64,000 nucleotides of DNA from Nicotiana tabacum (Eukaryota > Streptophyta > Magnoliopsida > Solanales > Solanaceae): the NCBI RefSeq assembly GCF_000715075.1, contig NC_134097.1, forward strand, positions 126,230,997-126,294,996, given 5' to 3'. The translations under genes and the position numbers were made by a program. Positions 33,530 to 44,302 of the stretch are shown here, in pieces; the stretch's first letter is position 1, and every line of letters begins with the position of its first letter. The notes under the pieces are model-generated. The model made no database searches and was not told the origin of the DNA. It was given only the letters and a program-made list of their open reading frames with translations.

Positions 33530-35182
33530 ATGACTACTTCAGAGAATAGTAATGAGGAAGAAAGGCCGATGATCCAGTTGCTAAAAGAGGCAATGGAAAA
33601 GATTGAAAGGATGGTACTAGAGATGCATGCAATGCAGCTAGCCCTGGCCAAAACACAAAAGAGCCCTGAGACACTGGGACGCATGCCGGAGTACCCTCAC
33701 TCTGGCCCTTCCACAAGCCGCCCAAATCCCCTTTATCATCAAGAAAGAAGCCCTCATGATTCCCAAGCTCCACCACCCCATCAACCTCTCCCAACACCCA
33801 ATATTCCCATTTTTGTGGGACCTACATCAGCCCCTTTGCAGAGAACGACCAGTGAGCCATTGTTTCAGGCTCATGATACACAATACTATCCCCCTGAGCC
33901 TACATTCCATGCACCCGAGCCGCAAGCTTACAATCCCCATTTGGAAGTACCGGCAGAGGTTGAGAAATCGGTTAAGGCCCCTGAACAGGATGAAGTGTTG
34001 AGAAAGTTCAAAAGCCTGGAGCAATCCTTCAGGAACTTGCACGGGCTGGGCAATCAAGTCAGCATGGCATACAAAGATCTGTGCCCTTTCCCAGATGTCC
34101 AACTCCCGGCTGGGTTCAAGATGCCCAAGTTTGATTTATATGAAGGACACGGTGATCCCATGGCACATTTGCGGGGATTCTGTAGCAAAATGAGAGGGGC
34201 AGGAGGCAAGGATGAGCTTTTGATAGCTTATTTCGGCCAAAGTCTGAGCGGATCTGCACTGGAATGGTATACCAGGCAGGATTTCAGCAGGTGGTACACG
34301 TGGGATGACCTGGCGCAGGCTTTTGCAGGTCATTTCCAATACAATCTAGAGATAGTCCCTGACCGTCTCACGTTACTAAGAACTGGGAAGAAACCCGAGG
34401 AAAGTTTTCGCGAGTTCGGATTCCGCTGGAGAGAACAAGCAGCCAGAGTCGATCCTCCCATGAGAGAGGGAGAGATGGTGGACTATTTTTTGCAGACATT
34501 GGATCCAACCTACTTTGGTCACTTGGTGACAACGGTTGGAAAATCTTTCAACGAGGTGGTCAAAATAGGGGTCATGATAGAAGAAGGTTTGAGGTCAGAC
34601 AAGATCTTGAACTATTCGGCACTCAAGGCCACAACCCAGGCTATTCAAAGCGGCATGGGAGGTGCGCTAAGAAGAAAGAAAGAAGAGGTTGCCACGATCG
34701 AGGCAGGCAGTTGGTCCCGGGCTGGCAGGCCGCATTACAACCAACCCAGGCCTCACAGGTCAAACTACCCATACAACCCACCACAAAATTTCTATCCACC
34801 TCGAGAACCACATTGTTCCGTACACCAAGCCCAGGTATACACTCAGCCTCTGGTTCGCCCACAATGGCGCGCACCGGCTCCCCAGAACATATATGCACCA
34901 CCACAAAACACCTACCCTCCACCGAGGGCATATAGAAACCCTTCAGGGGCAGGTTTCCGGGGAAATCCAGATGCTAGGAATGACAGGTTGCGGAAGCAAA
35001 GAACCTTCACCGAACTGGGAGAAACTTACACCGCTGTGTTCCACAAGCTGCGGAAATTGGGTTTGGTTAGTCCTGTCCATACTCGGGACCAAATCCCCCA
35101 CCTCAGAATTTGGATCGTTCAATCAGTTGTGAATATTGTTCAGGGATGCTCGGGCACGATACCGAGAAGTGCTGGAAGTTAA
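33530..35182 (+). CDS. gag: Ogre Gag
   Basis: The ATG at 33530 has A at -3. The N-terminus has a short coiled coil (about residues 15-45) and a Pro/His-rich linker. The capsid domain (about residues 150-380) carries PKFDLYEGHGDP, GSALEWYTRQD and a FAGHFQYNLE-like stretch typical of Ty3/gypsy retrotransposon gag. The tail is Arg/Pro/Tyr-rich, suited to RNA binding. Gag forms the particle and packages element RNA. This frame runs to 35182, but the expected zinc knuckle (C-X2-C-X5-H-X4-C) lies at 35128-35172 in the -1 frame, continuous with protease. The frame switch must fall between 35071, where the protease frame opens, and about 35125. It is either a one-base mutation or a frameshift site. 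Confidence 0.85.
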   Translation: MTTSENSNEEERPMIQLLKEAMEKIERMVLEMHAMQLALAKTQKSPETLGRMPEYPHSGPSTSRPNPLYHQERSPHDSQAPPPHQPLPTPNIPIFVGPTSAPLQRTTSEPLFQAHDTQYYPPEPTFHAPEPQAYNPHLEVPAEVEKSVKAPEQDEVLRKFKSLEQSFRNLHGLGNQVSMAYKDLCPFPDVQLPAGFKMPKFDLYEGHGDPMAHLRGFCSKMRGAGGKDELLIAYFGQSLSGSALEWYTRQDFSRWYTWDDLAQAFAGHFQYNLEIVPDRLTLLRTGKKPEESFREFGFRWREQAARVDPPMREGEMVDYFLQTLDPTYFGHLVTTVGKSFNEVVKIGVMIEEGLRSDKILNYSALKATTQAIQSGMGGALRRKKEEVATIEAGSWSRAGRPHYNQPRPHRSNYPYNPPQNFYPPREPHCSVHQAQVYTQPLVRPQWRAPAPQNIYAPPQNTYPPPRAYRNPSGAGFRGNPDARNDRLRKQRTFTELGETYTAVFHKLRKLGLVSPVHTRDQIPHLRIWIVQSVVNIVQGCSGTIPRSAGS

Positions 35183-36983
35183 GGCATGCCATACAGGATC
35201 TTATTGACACCAATAAGATCGAGGTCCAGACACCGGATGCTCCCAACATCAACCAAAACCCACTGCCAGCGCACCACGAAACTCACATGATTGAGTTGGC
35301 GTGTGAGGGAGGAGAATTAAGAAAACCCTCACAAACAGTGATGATGATCCAAGCCGCCCTGAAAGAAGTCTTAACCAGTGAAGGAACGAGTATACAGTCG
35401 CAGGGAGAAGGCGTCAAGCCGGTAGTGATATTGGGGAAGAGCCCGTCCGTCATAGCAAGCAAACCCGAGCCAAGCAAGTTGGTAATACCAGGGATCCTGC
35501 CCACACCGGCAGTCATGTTGAAAGGGGTATGTAGAGAACGGGTGACCATAAAGCCGGTGGTCCAACTACCGATGATTGACAGCAGGGCTGTGCCCTGGAA
35601 ATATGAAAAGGCAGTGGTGACGTACCAAGGAAAACAGGTGGAAGAAGTCAGTTGTGAAGCGCAAGGGCTGACTCGATCAGGTCGATGTTTTGCTCCGGTG
35701 GAGCTAAGAAAAACCAACCCAGTGGCAACCAAGAAGCCAGTATCCGAAGAAGAGGCTGAAGAATTCCTGAGGAAGATGAAAGTACATGACTATTCTGTAG
35801 TCGAGCAGCTGAGAAAAACACCTGCCCAGATCTCACTATTGTCATTACTCCTCCATTCCGAGGAACATCGTCGGGCCCTGTTAAAGATATTGAACGAGGC
35901 CCATGTACCCAGTGAGATTTCTGTAAACCACCTGGAAACCATTGCCAGCAAGATTTTCGAGGTGAACAGAGTGACATTCTCAAATGATGACCTACCGGTG
36001 GAAGGAACGGAGCACAATAAAGCTCTATACCTAGCTGTCAAATGTGAAGACTCGGTGGTAAATCGAGTATTGGTGGATAACGGCTCAAGCGCCAATATTT
36101 GTCCATTATCCACCCTGGACCAGTTAAAGATTGACCGTGGAAGAATCCGGGAGAATAGCATCTGTGTCCGGGGGTTTGACGGAAACGGAACAGCCACTGT
36201 GGGGGATGTTGTACTTGAACTGACCATTGGTCCGGTCCTGTTTACCATGGAATTCCAGGTATTGGACGCCGCGGTATCTTACAACTTGCTGTTAGGACGA
36301 CCCTGGATTCATGCAGCTAAAGCGGTGCCTTCCACCCTACATCAGACAGTGAAGTTCGAGTGGGAAAGACAAGAGGTCGTGTTGCACGGCGAGGATACAA
36401 CATGCACCATGGGCGGAACCATTGTACCTTTCATAGAGACCGCTGATGACAAAGGTCCTTGGGTCTACCAGATTCTCGATACAGGGTCGGCCAACAAAGT
36501 TTCTGAAGGAGAAATCATCCCGCACCCTAGGGTAGCTGCCGCAACAGTCATGATGGTCTCAGAAATGCTTGGTAATGGATTTGTACCAGGAAAAGGCCTG
36601 GGAATCGAGCTTCAAGGGATAGTCCAACCTGTCTCCCTTCCCAGAAATCTGGAAACTTTCAGATTGGGGTTCAAACCAACCGCAGCAGACAGGAAGCAAG
36701 CGCGAAAAATGAAGAAGAGGGTCTGGTTTCTGCCTAAACCAGTGCCACGCCTCTCAAGGTCTTTTGTCAAAGCAAGTGCCAAGGGGTCAGCGATCCCAAA
36801 GATTCGAGGACCTTTGATCGGTATAAATGAAGACCTGAATCAGAGTTTTGAGAGGCTATTCGCGGATGTCAGCATGGTGGAAGCTGGAGAAGGTTCCAGC
36901 CGAGCAGAGATACAATTTGTGGGGCCTGAGGCCAAGACCAACAATTGGACGGTTACTCCTCTTCCTGTCCGAGGGGAGTCTTG
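35071..36983 (+). CDS. pro: Ogre zinc knuckle, aspartic protease and G-patch region
   Basis: The frame is open from 35071 and has no ATG, so it must be expressed as a continuation of Gag. It begins with the zinc knuckle (35128-35172). The retropepsin-like domain has VLVDNGSSANICPL at about 36067-36108, with DNG in place of the common D-S/T-G, and NLLLGRPWIH near 36290. It cleaves the polyprotein. A G-patch follows (about 36565-36640, GNGFVPGKGLG), common next to protease in Tat/Ogre elements and thought to bind nucleic acid. The frame would stop at a TAG (36987) if the intron starting at 36984 were retained. Confidence 0.85.
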
Positions 36984-37164
36984 GTAGTAGGCTTTGATTA
37001 ATGTTTTGTTTGTTTGTTTGTTTGATCGGATTATTCAAGGGTGTAATCCCAATTTTACTTTCGTTTTGTAAAAGTGTGAACCCTTTTTATCCTGCAAATT
37101 TAATAAAGTTCTTTTCTTTTGTCCCATTTTAATTTCTTGTTTTGTTCTTTTTCTTTCTGAACAG
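36984..37164 (+). other. Predicted intron between protease and RT
   Basis: The donor GTAGTAGG is at 36984 and the acceptor, after a T-rich tract, is CTGAACAG ending at 37164; length 181 bp. Removal drops the protease stop and joins the two frames in phase (two bases of a codon before, one after). Ogre elements of legumes are known to splice an intron at this place, so position and phase both support it. Confidence 0.7.
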
Positions 37165-40100
37165 TTCTCTTTTTACTGGTTCTAATGACATGGCATGCAC
37201 AGCGGATCTTCGACCTAGTCTAATAAATCAATCTAAAACCGACTCAATGATGCAAAAGGTCGTTTGTGACGATGAATCTGAATGTGACGAAGGTGAAGCC
37301 TTCGAAGAAATAAACAGAGAACTGTGCCAATTTGAAGAGAAACCCAAGCCTAACCTAAATGACACCGAGGCTGTGAATTTAGGAGACGCTGATAACGTCC
37401 AAGAGACCAAAATTAGTATCCACATTGAGCCGAATGTTAGAGCAGAATTGATCAAAACTCTCAGGGAATTCAAAGATGTTTTTGCATGGTCATATGATGA
37501 TATGCCTGGATTAAGCACCAATTTAGTGGTTCACAAATTACCCACTGACCCAGCATACCCTCCGGTCAAGCAAAAACTAAGGAAATTTAAAACAGAAATG
37601 AGTGTAAAGATCAAAGAAGAAGTGATCAAGCAGTTGCAATCGAAGGTCATTCGGGTCACTCGGTATCCCGAGTGGTTGGCCAATGTGGTACCAGTCCCAA
37701 AGAAGGATGGAAAAATCAGGGTGTGCGTCGACTACCGCAACCTCAACAAAACAAGTCCCAAGGACAATTTTCCGCTACCTAACATTCATATCCTGATCAA
37801 CAATTGCGCTGGGCGCGAGATCGGATCCTTTGTGGATTGTTATGCGGGTTATCATCAGATCCTAATGGACGAAGAGGATGCTGAGAAGACAGCATTTATT
37901 ACGCCATGGGGAACCTACTGCTATCGGGTAATGCCGTTCGGATTAAAAAACGTCGGGGCAACGTACATGCGAGCAATGACTGCTGTGTTTCATGACATGA
38001 TACACAAAGAAATAGAGGTGTACGTCGATGACGTGATCATCAAATCTTGGCGTCAGGAGGACCATGTAGCAGACCTAAGGAGATTTTTCCAAAGACTCCG
38101 GAGGTGTGATATCAAGCTTAACCCGGCCAAATGCGCATTCGGGGTTCCATCAGGAAAGTTGCTAGGATTCATCGTCAGTCGACGGGGGATTGAATTAGAC
38201 CCATCCAAAATTGAATCCATCCGAGATTTGCCACCGCCAAGGAACAAAACAGAGGTAATGAGTTTGCTGGGTAGACTCAATTACATCAGCCGGTTCATCG
38301 CTCAACTCACAGCAACTTGTGAGCCCATATTTTGGCTACTGAGAAAGGATGCTGCGGTAGGTTGGACAGCAGAGTGTCAGGAAGCTTTCGACCAAATCAA
38401 AAGGTATTTGTCTAATCCACCCGTATTGGTCCCACCTAAGCCCGGGAAACCCCTAATCCTTTACCTGACGGTCTTGGAAAATTCATTTGGTTGTGTACTG
38501 GGGCAACATGACGACTCAGGGAGGAAGGAGCAAGCCATCTACTATCTTAGCAAGAAATTCACAGTGCATGAGGTCAAGTACACTCAACTCGAGAAAACAT
38601 GCTGCGCCCTAACTTGGGTAGCTCAGAAGTTGAAGCACTACCTGTCTTCATATACTACTTATCTCATATCCCGCTTGGACCCATTGAAGTACATCTTTCA
38701 GAAACCTATGCCCACGGGAAGGTTGGCAAAATGGCAAATTCTGCTCACAGAATTTGATATCATCTACGTAACGAGGACGGCCATGAAAGCCCAGGCACTG
38801 GCAGACCATTTGGCGGAGAATCCCGTTGATGAAAAATACGAGCCCTTAAGAATGTATTTTCCTGACGAAGAGGTGATGCATACGAATGATTGGGAATTAC
38901 CTGAGGAACCGGGTTGGAAGCTTTTCTTCGATGGAGCTGCAAATGCAAAAGGGGTTGGAATAGGAGCAGTACTCATTTCTGAAACAGGACGGCATTATCC
39001 TGTTACAGCTCAACTACGCTTCTATTGCACCAACAATATGGCCGAGTATGAGGCTTGCATTCTAGGTTTGCGCTTGGCTGCTGACATGGATGTCCAAGAC
39101 GTCTTGGTCTTGGGAGACTCGGACCTCTTGATACATCAAATTCAGGGAGAATGGGAAACACGAGATCTAAAACTCGTACCATACCGACAATGCTTGCATG
39201 ATCTGAGCAAGCAATTTCGATCGGTGAAGTTCAAACACATCCCTAGAGTTCACAATGAGGTTGCGGATGCCTTAGCCACCTTAGCATTAATGCTGCACCA
39301 CCCTGACAAAATGTATGTTGACCCTCTACACATCCAGGTCCGTGATCAGCACGCCTACTGCAATGTCATAGAAGAAGAAGCAGATGGCGAACCCTGGTTT
39401 CATGATATCAAGGAATACCTCAGAATGGGGATATATCCAGAACATGCCTCTGGAGACCAAAAAAGAGCCCTTCGGCGTTTGTCGAATGGTTTCTTCCTCA
39501 GTGGAGGAGTATTGTACAAAAGAACCCCGAATTTGGGATTGTTGAGATGCATAGATGCCAGTCAAGCAACGACGGTTATGGCAGAGGTACATGCTGGAGT
39601 TTGTGGGCCACACATGAGCGGATATGTATTGGCAAGAAAGATCCTTCGAACAGGGTGTTATTGGCTCACCATGGAACGCGACTGTATCACTTTTGTGAGG
39701 AAATGCCATCAGTGCCAGATACATGGAGATTTGATTCATTCTTCGCCAACAGAGTTACATACGATGTCAGCACCCTGGCCGTTTGTAGCATGGGGCATGG
39801 ATGTCATTGGGCCCATCGAGCCAGCAGCATCCAACGGTCATAGGTTCATTCTAGTGACCATTGATTACTTCACCAAATGGGTTGAGGCTAAAACCTTCAA
39901 ATCGGTAACCAAGAAGGCAGTGGTGGACTTTGTTCACTCCCATATCATCTGCAGATTTGGGATCCCAAAAGTGATCATCACGGATAACGGTGCAAATCTT
40001 AATAGCAGCTTGATGAGAGAGGTATGCCAACAATTCAAGATTACACACCGCAATTCCACCCCATATCGTCCTAAGGCAAATGGAGCAGTCGAAGCAGCCA

Positions 40101-40642
40101 ATAAGAATATCAAGAAGATACTGCGAAAAATGGTGGAAGTGTCCAGACAATGGCACGAGAAATTACCCTTTGCCTTGTTGGGTTACCGCACCACCGTCCG
40201 GACATCCATAGGCACAACTCCTTATTTGTTGGTGTATGGAACCGAGGCTGTGATACCGGCGGAGGTCGAAATTCCGTCCCTCCGGATTATCGCTGAAGCC
40301 GGGATTGATGACGATGAATGGGTCAAAGCTCGATTGGAACAGTTGAGCCTGATAGATGAGAAAAGATTGGCAGCAGTGTGCCATGGTCAGCTGCACCAGA
40401 AGAGAATGGCAAGAGCGTATAATAAGAAGGTGTGCCCCAGGAAGTTTGAAGTAGGGCAGCAAGTATTGAAGAAGATCCTCCCACATCAGGTCGAGGCAAA
40501 AGGCAAATTCGCCCCAAATTGGCAAGGGCCTTATATCGTGACCAGAGTATTGTCCAACGGTGTTTTGTGTTTGACAGATGTCAAAGGTAGATGTGTTGAC
40601 ATGGCTATCAATTCAGATGCAGTCAAGAGATATTATGCGTAA
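37165..40642 (+). CDS. pol: Ogre RT, dual RNase H and integrase
   Basis: Uninterrupted for about 1158 codons; the first ATG in frame is near 37190, but the splice at 37164 is the likely entry. RT: VPKKDGKIRVCVDYRNLN, MPFGLKNVGATY and the catalytic YVDD at 38021-38032. A degenerate Ty3-type RNase H, lacking clear catalytic acids, covers about 38450-38700. A second, archaeal-type RNase H (38920-39300) has FFDGAA, NMAEYEA, LGDSDL and HNEVADALA, the extra domain typical of the Tat lineage. Integrase has an HHCC finger (about 39588-39720), D in WGMDVIGP (39796), D in ITDNGA (39980) and E in NGAVEAAN (40084), then a GPY/F-like module near 40530. All catalytic acids are present. Confidence 0.93.
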
Positions 40643-40914
40643 TTTCTTTAATTATGGCAATTGTTCGATTTGTTTGTTTGTATTTGGCATTTATTGGATA
40701 ATGAGATGACGGAGGCAATTCTTTCTTCTACCCAAACACTGTTTAACCCTTGCTTCCCCCTTTGAGCCTTAAGTTATTCTTTCATACCCCTCTTTTGGAA
40801 TCAATAATAGGAAAGACATGAAAAGAGAAGAAGAGAGAAAAAGAAAGAAAAATGAAAAGAAGGAAAAGAAAAAAAGAAGAAGATAAAATCACAAGAAATA
40901 CAAAACCGTGGGAA

Positions 40915-40950
40915 CTACGTTTGACCTGATTCCTCAAAGAGGATACGTAG
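40915..40950 (+). ncRNA. Ogre repeated stem-loop, copy 2
   Basis: The outer stem is CTACG (40915-40919) with CGTAG (40946-40950). The inner stem is TCCTC (40931-40935) with GAGGA (40939-40943) and an AAA loop. CTGAT precedes the inner stem and TA follows, with 11-nt and 2-nt joints exactly as in copy 1. It sits 270 nt after the pol stop. Confidence 0.55.
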
Positions 40951-41392
40951 GCGCCTCACGGCTCGGTCATAGTATGCATCATAGTGAATATAAGATGCAT
41001 AAGGTACATAGTGTGCATAATAGGCACAGCGTGCGTAACGCACATAGCGCAACATAAGTGTAAAAAAATAAATTCCCCAAGCAAGAAAACTGGGGCAGAG
41101 GTTATGTTTTAAAATCCAACAAAGGTTTGATTCCAAAAGTTGTAGCACATCACCCATCAGATTATTTTCATTTTTCATAGCCTTTCTTTAACTCCGCACC
41201 AAAACCAACATCAACGTCCAAAAGACCTCCCGATCAATGTTCAAGAGATGTCGAGTCAGGCGAATAAGACCGAGAATAGTACACCAATCCCCAGCAAAGA
41301 AGAGGATCGTAAGACTGGGAATGGATTGATAGTCAAAGGAGTTTCCAGAAGAGAAGGTCGTATCTACAACGCCCTGATTCCTCGAAAGAAAT

Positions 41393-41590
41393 AAAATGAG
41401 AGAGTCTTATCGGTGAAAACCTTCACAGGCACCGAGAGGCGATGTAAGACGAGGGATATGAAATGAGAGAGTCTTATTGGTGAAAACCTTCACAGGCACC
41501 ATAAGGCGCCGGGAGATGAGAGAAAAGAGAGAGTCTAATTAGTGAAAACCCCTCGAAGGGCACTATGAGGCGACGAGACAGATCAGCAAA
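41393..41590 (+). repeat. Three diverged ~65-bp direct repeats
   Basis: Each unit carries GAGAGAGTCT, GTGAAAACC, AGGCAC and a GAGGCG-like end; units start near 41393, 41460 and 41523. Confidence 0.75.
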
Positions 41591-42324
41591 GCTGCCACAT
41601 TCGAAACGAAATGAACACTCTTTTATCATCCCCAGCAAGTCAAACCATCCGGCAAATCGATTGATACAGATAGACTGGGTCGGGAATCTATGGTGCACGT
41701 CATGATCACGGGGACCAGTCATGTCCTCCAGATAAGTTCTTTTGATTGTCTCCTCCCACAAAAAATATTGGTTCAGAAAGATTTTCTCCTTTCCATAGCT
41801 TTTATTTCTTTTCCTAAAATGTGTCTTGAAAGGATTTTTCAAAGCTTACTACCAGGAACCAAAGAGGAATTCATCCAATGCAGGATAATACAAACAGTCT
41901 TAAAGACCGGTCCCAGGCAATGCAGGGATTCGTGCTCGGAAATTTTGGAAGAAGTAAGCTCCAAAGGGAGTAGTTTCGGGAGTTAGAAGCAGACTCCCAC
42001 ATCATGTGTTTAAAAAGAAAGCAGAAAAGGGGATAAATTGAAAACCAATCCCCAGCAGGCTAGAGACCCCCAACAGGCAACTTTGCCCGCCAACCAATTA
42101 TGGGGACAAAGAGCAAGAAAAGAGGAAGAGAGAAAAATTGCTCGCCAGAAAGGCACCCTCTACCACCACGATTAAAACTGACCAAATCCTTTTGTCTGTT
42201 GCAGGGAACAGAGGATTGATGAGGGCAGCAAGATGCAACGCCATGGAAGTCACCAAAAACCGGGGCAGAAAATTTTCTGCCGATTGTCGAAAATTTTCTC
42301 GGAAGAACGGGGAAACAATTTCAA

Positions 42325-43571
42325 TACTTTTAAGTTCTAGGTCGCCCACCAGTATAATGCGGGAATACATTTAAGTTCTAGGTCGCCCACCAGTATAATG
42401 CGGGAATACATTTAAGTTCTAGGTCGCCCACCAGTATAATGCGGGAATACATTTTAAGTTCTAGGTCGCCCACCAGTATAATGCGGGAATACATTTAAGT
42501 TCTAGGTCGCCCACCAGTATAATGCGGGAATACATTTAAGTTCTAGGTCGCCCACCAGTATAATGCGGGAATACATTTTAAGTTCTAGGTCGCCCACCAG
42601 TATAATGCGGGAATACATTTAAGTTCTAAGGTCGCCCACCAGTATAATGCGGGAATACTTTTAAGTTCTAGGTCGCCCACCAGTATAATGCGGGAATACA
42701 TTTAAGTTCTAGGTCGCCCACCAGTATAATGCGGGAATACATTTTAAGTTCTAGGTCGCCCACCAGTATAATGCGGGAATACATTTAAGTTCTAGGTCGC
42801 CCACCAGTATAATGCGGGAATACATTTAAGTTCTAGGTCGCCCACCAGTATAATGCGGGAATACATTTAAGTTCTAGGTCGCCCACCAGTATAATGCGGG
42901 AATACATTTAAGTTCTAGGCCGCCCACCAGTATAATGCGGGAATACATTTTAAGTTCTAGGTCGCCCACCAGTATAATGCGGGAATACATTTTAAGTTCT
43001 AGGTCGCCCACCAGTATAATGCGGGAATACATTTAAGTTCTAGGTCGCCCACCAGTATAATGCGGGAATACATTTAAGTTCTAGGTCGCCCACCAGTATA
43101 ATGCGGGAATACATTTAAGTTCTAGGTCGCCCACCAGTATAATGCGGGAATACACTTAAGTTCTAGGTCGCCCACCAGTATAATGCGGGAATACATTTTA
43201 AGTTCTAGGTCGCCCACCAGTATAATGCGGGAATACATTTTAAGTTCTAGGTCGCCCACCAGTATAATGCGGGAATACATTTTAAGTTCTAGGTCGCCCA
43301 CCAGTATAATGCGGGAATACATTTTAAGTTCTAGGTCGCCCACCAGTATAATGCGGGAATACATTTAAGTTCTAGGTCGCCCACCAGTATAATGCGGGAA
43401 TACATTTAAGTTCTAGGTCGCCCACCAGTATAATGCGGGAATACTTTCAAGTTCTAGGTCGCCCACCAGTATAATGCGAGAATACTTTCAAGTTCTAGGT
43501 CGCCCACCAGTATAATGCGGGAATACTTTTAAGTTCTAGGTCACCCACCAGTATAATGCGGGAATACTTTT
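42325..43571 (+). repeat. ~41-43-bp tandem array, about 30 copies
   Basis: The unit contains AAGTTCTAGGTCGCCCACC followed by AGTATAATGCGGGAATACAT. Spacing varies between 41, 42 and 43 bp through the length of a T run. Units are nearly identical in the middle and slightly more diverged at the right edge (43440-43571). Open frames over it on both strands are a by-product of 42-bp spacing. It lies between pol and the 3' LTR. Confidence 0.97.
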
Positions 43572-44288
43572 AGCTCTAGAGTTCGGAATCAGTAGCCCCA
43601 CCTGAAGAAGGAAGGTTGCAACAGAGATCCCCAAGCAGGAAACAATAAAATCCCCAGAAGAAGACGATTGCAAAGGCAAGCGCGCAATTCAAAAGAAAAA
43701 AGGAACGCATCTCAAAAGAAGCAGTTTGGGAACGTTGTAGCATGCCCAGTATGACGATGCTGATGAAGAAACATACCACTGAAGAAACCATTGGAAGATT
43801 TAAAGAAGAAAGCCGTATCCCCAGCGGATCAAGCAAAGTGATGAAAACTGGCATTCAAACGTCAGCAAAGGACCAACATCATCTCCCAAAGTCACAAGAT
43901 AAAGGCATCGGAGGAAAGCGTTAGCCGACAAGAAAGCAAGGCAACAAGAACAAGTTGAAGATGGATGAGATTTCAAGATCCTCAGTTTAGCTTAGCTTCT
44001 TGTTTTCCTTTTAGAGCAATGTAATAGGGAGATCGGTTGAGCCGTAGCATCCTACAACAGCATACAACAGCGCACAACAACAACAAACACTACAGTCACA
44101 CGGTAGTCCCAGCTACCAAAGATTTCCCGAACTACATTGACCTGATTCCTGTTCAGCCCAGGATATGTAGGAAACCTCTAAAGCAAAGGTTCGGTCAAAT
44201 CTTTTTCAAAAAATGCTTCACACGGAGTATTCGGACGGGCAAAAATCGCTCGCTTTATCTTTGCGCGAAAACCCTTCGTGTCTTCGGG
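43572..44288 (+). other. Ogre 3' untranslated region, last part
   Basis: Non-coding, A-rich, with further CCCCAG motifs. It includes stem-loop copy 3 (44132-44170). Confidence 0.6.
44132..44170 (+). ncRNA. Ogre repeated stem-loop, copy 3
   Basis: The outer stem is CTACA (44132-44136) with TGTAG (44166-44170), a G:C to A:U change relative to copies 1 and 2. The inner stem is TCCTG (44147-44151) with CAGGA (44159-44163). CTGAT and TA flank the inner stem as in the other copies. It lies about 120 nt before the PPT. Confidence 0.55.
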
Positions 44289-44302
44289 CAAAGAGGGGCA
44301 GC
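44289..44302 (+). other. Polypurine tract, Ogre E
   Basis: CAAAGAGGGGCAGC directly precedes the TGTAAGC of the 3' LTR; it would prime plus-strand DNA synthesis. Confidence 0.85.

Larger units (their letters stand above)
40643..42324 (+). other. Ogre 3' untranslated region, first part
   Basis: No coding sequence. 40800-40905 is A/G-rich. The stem-loop copy 2 is at 40915-40950, followed by a run of GCATA-type short repeats (40965-41060). Three diverged ~65-bp repeats occupy 41393-41590. The rest contains scattered CCCCAGCA motifs (for example near 41290, 41630, 42050). Confidence 0.6.

Noticed and set aside
42325..43571. CRISPR-like or protein-coding repeat array
   Set aside because: Units are contiguous without unique spacers and the genome is a plant; open frames are an artefact of 42-bp spacing.
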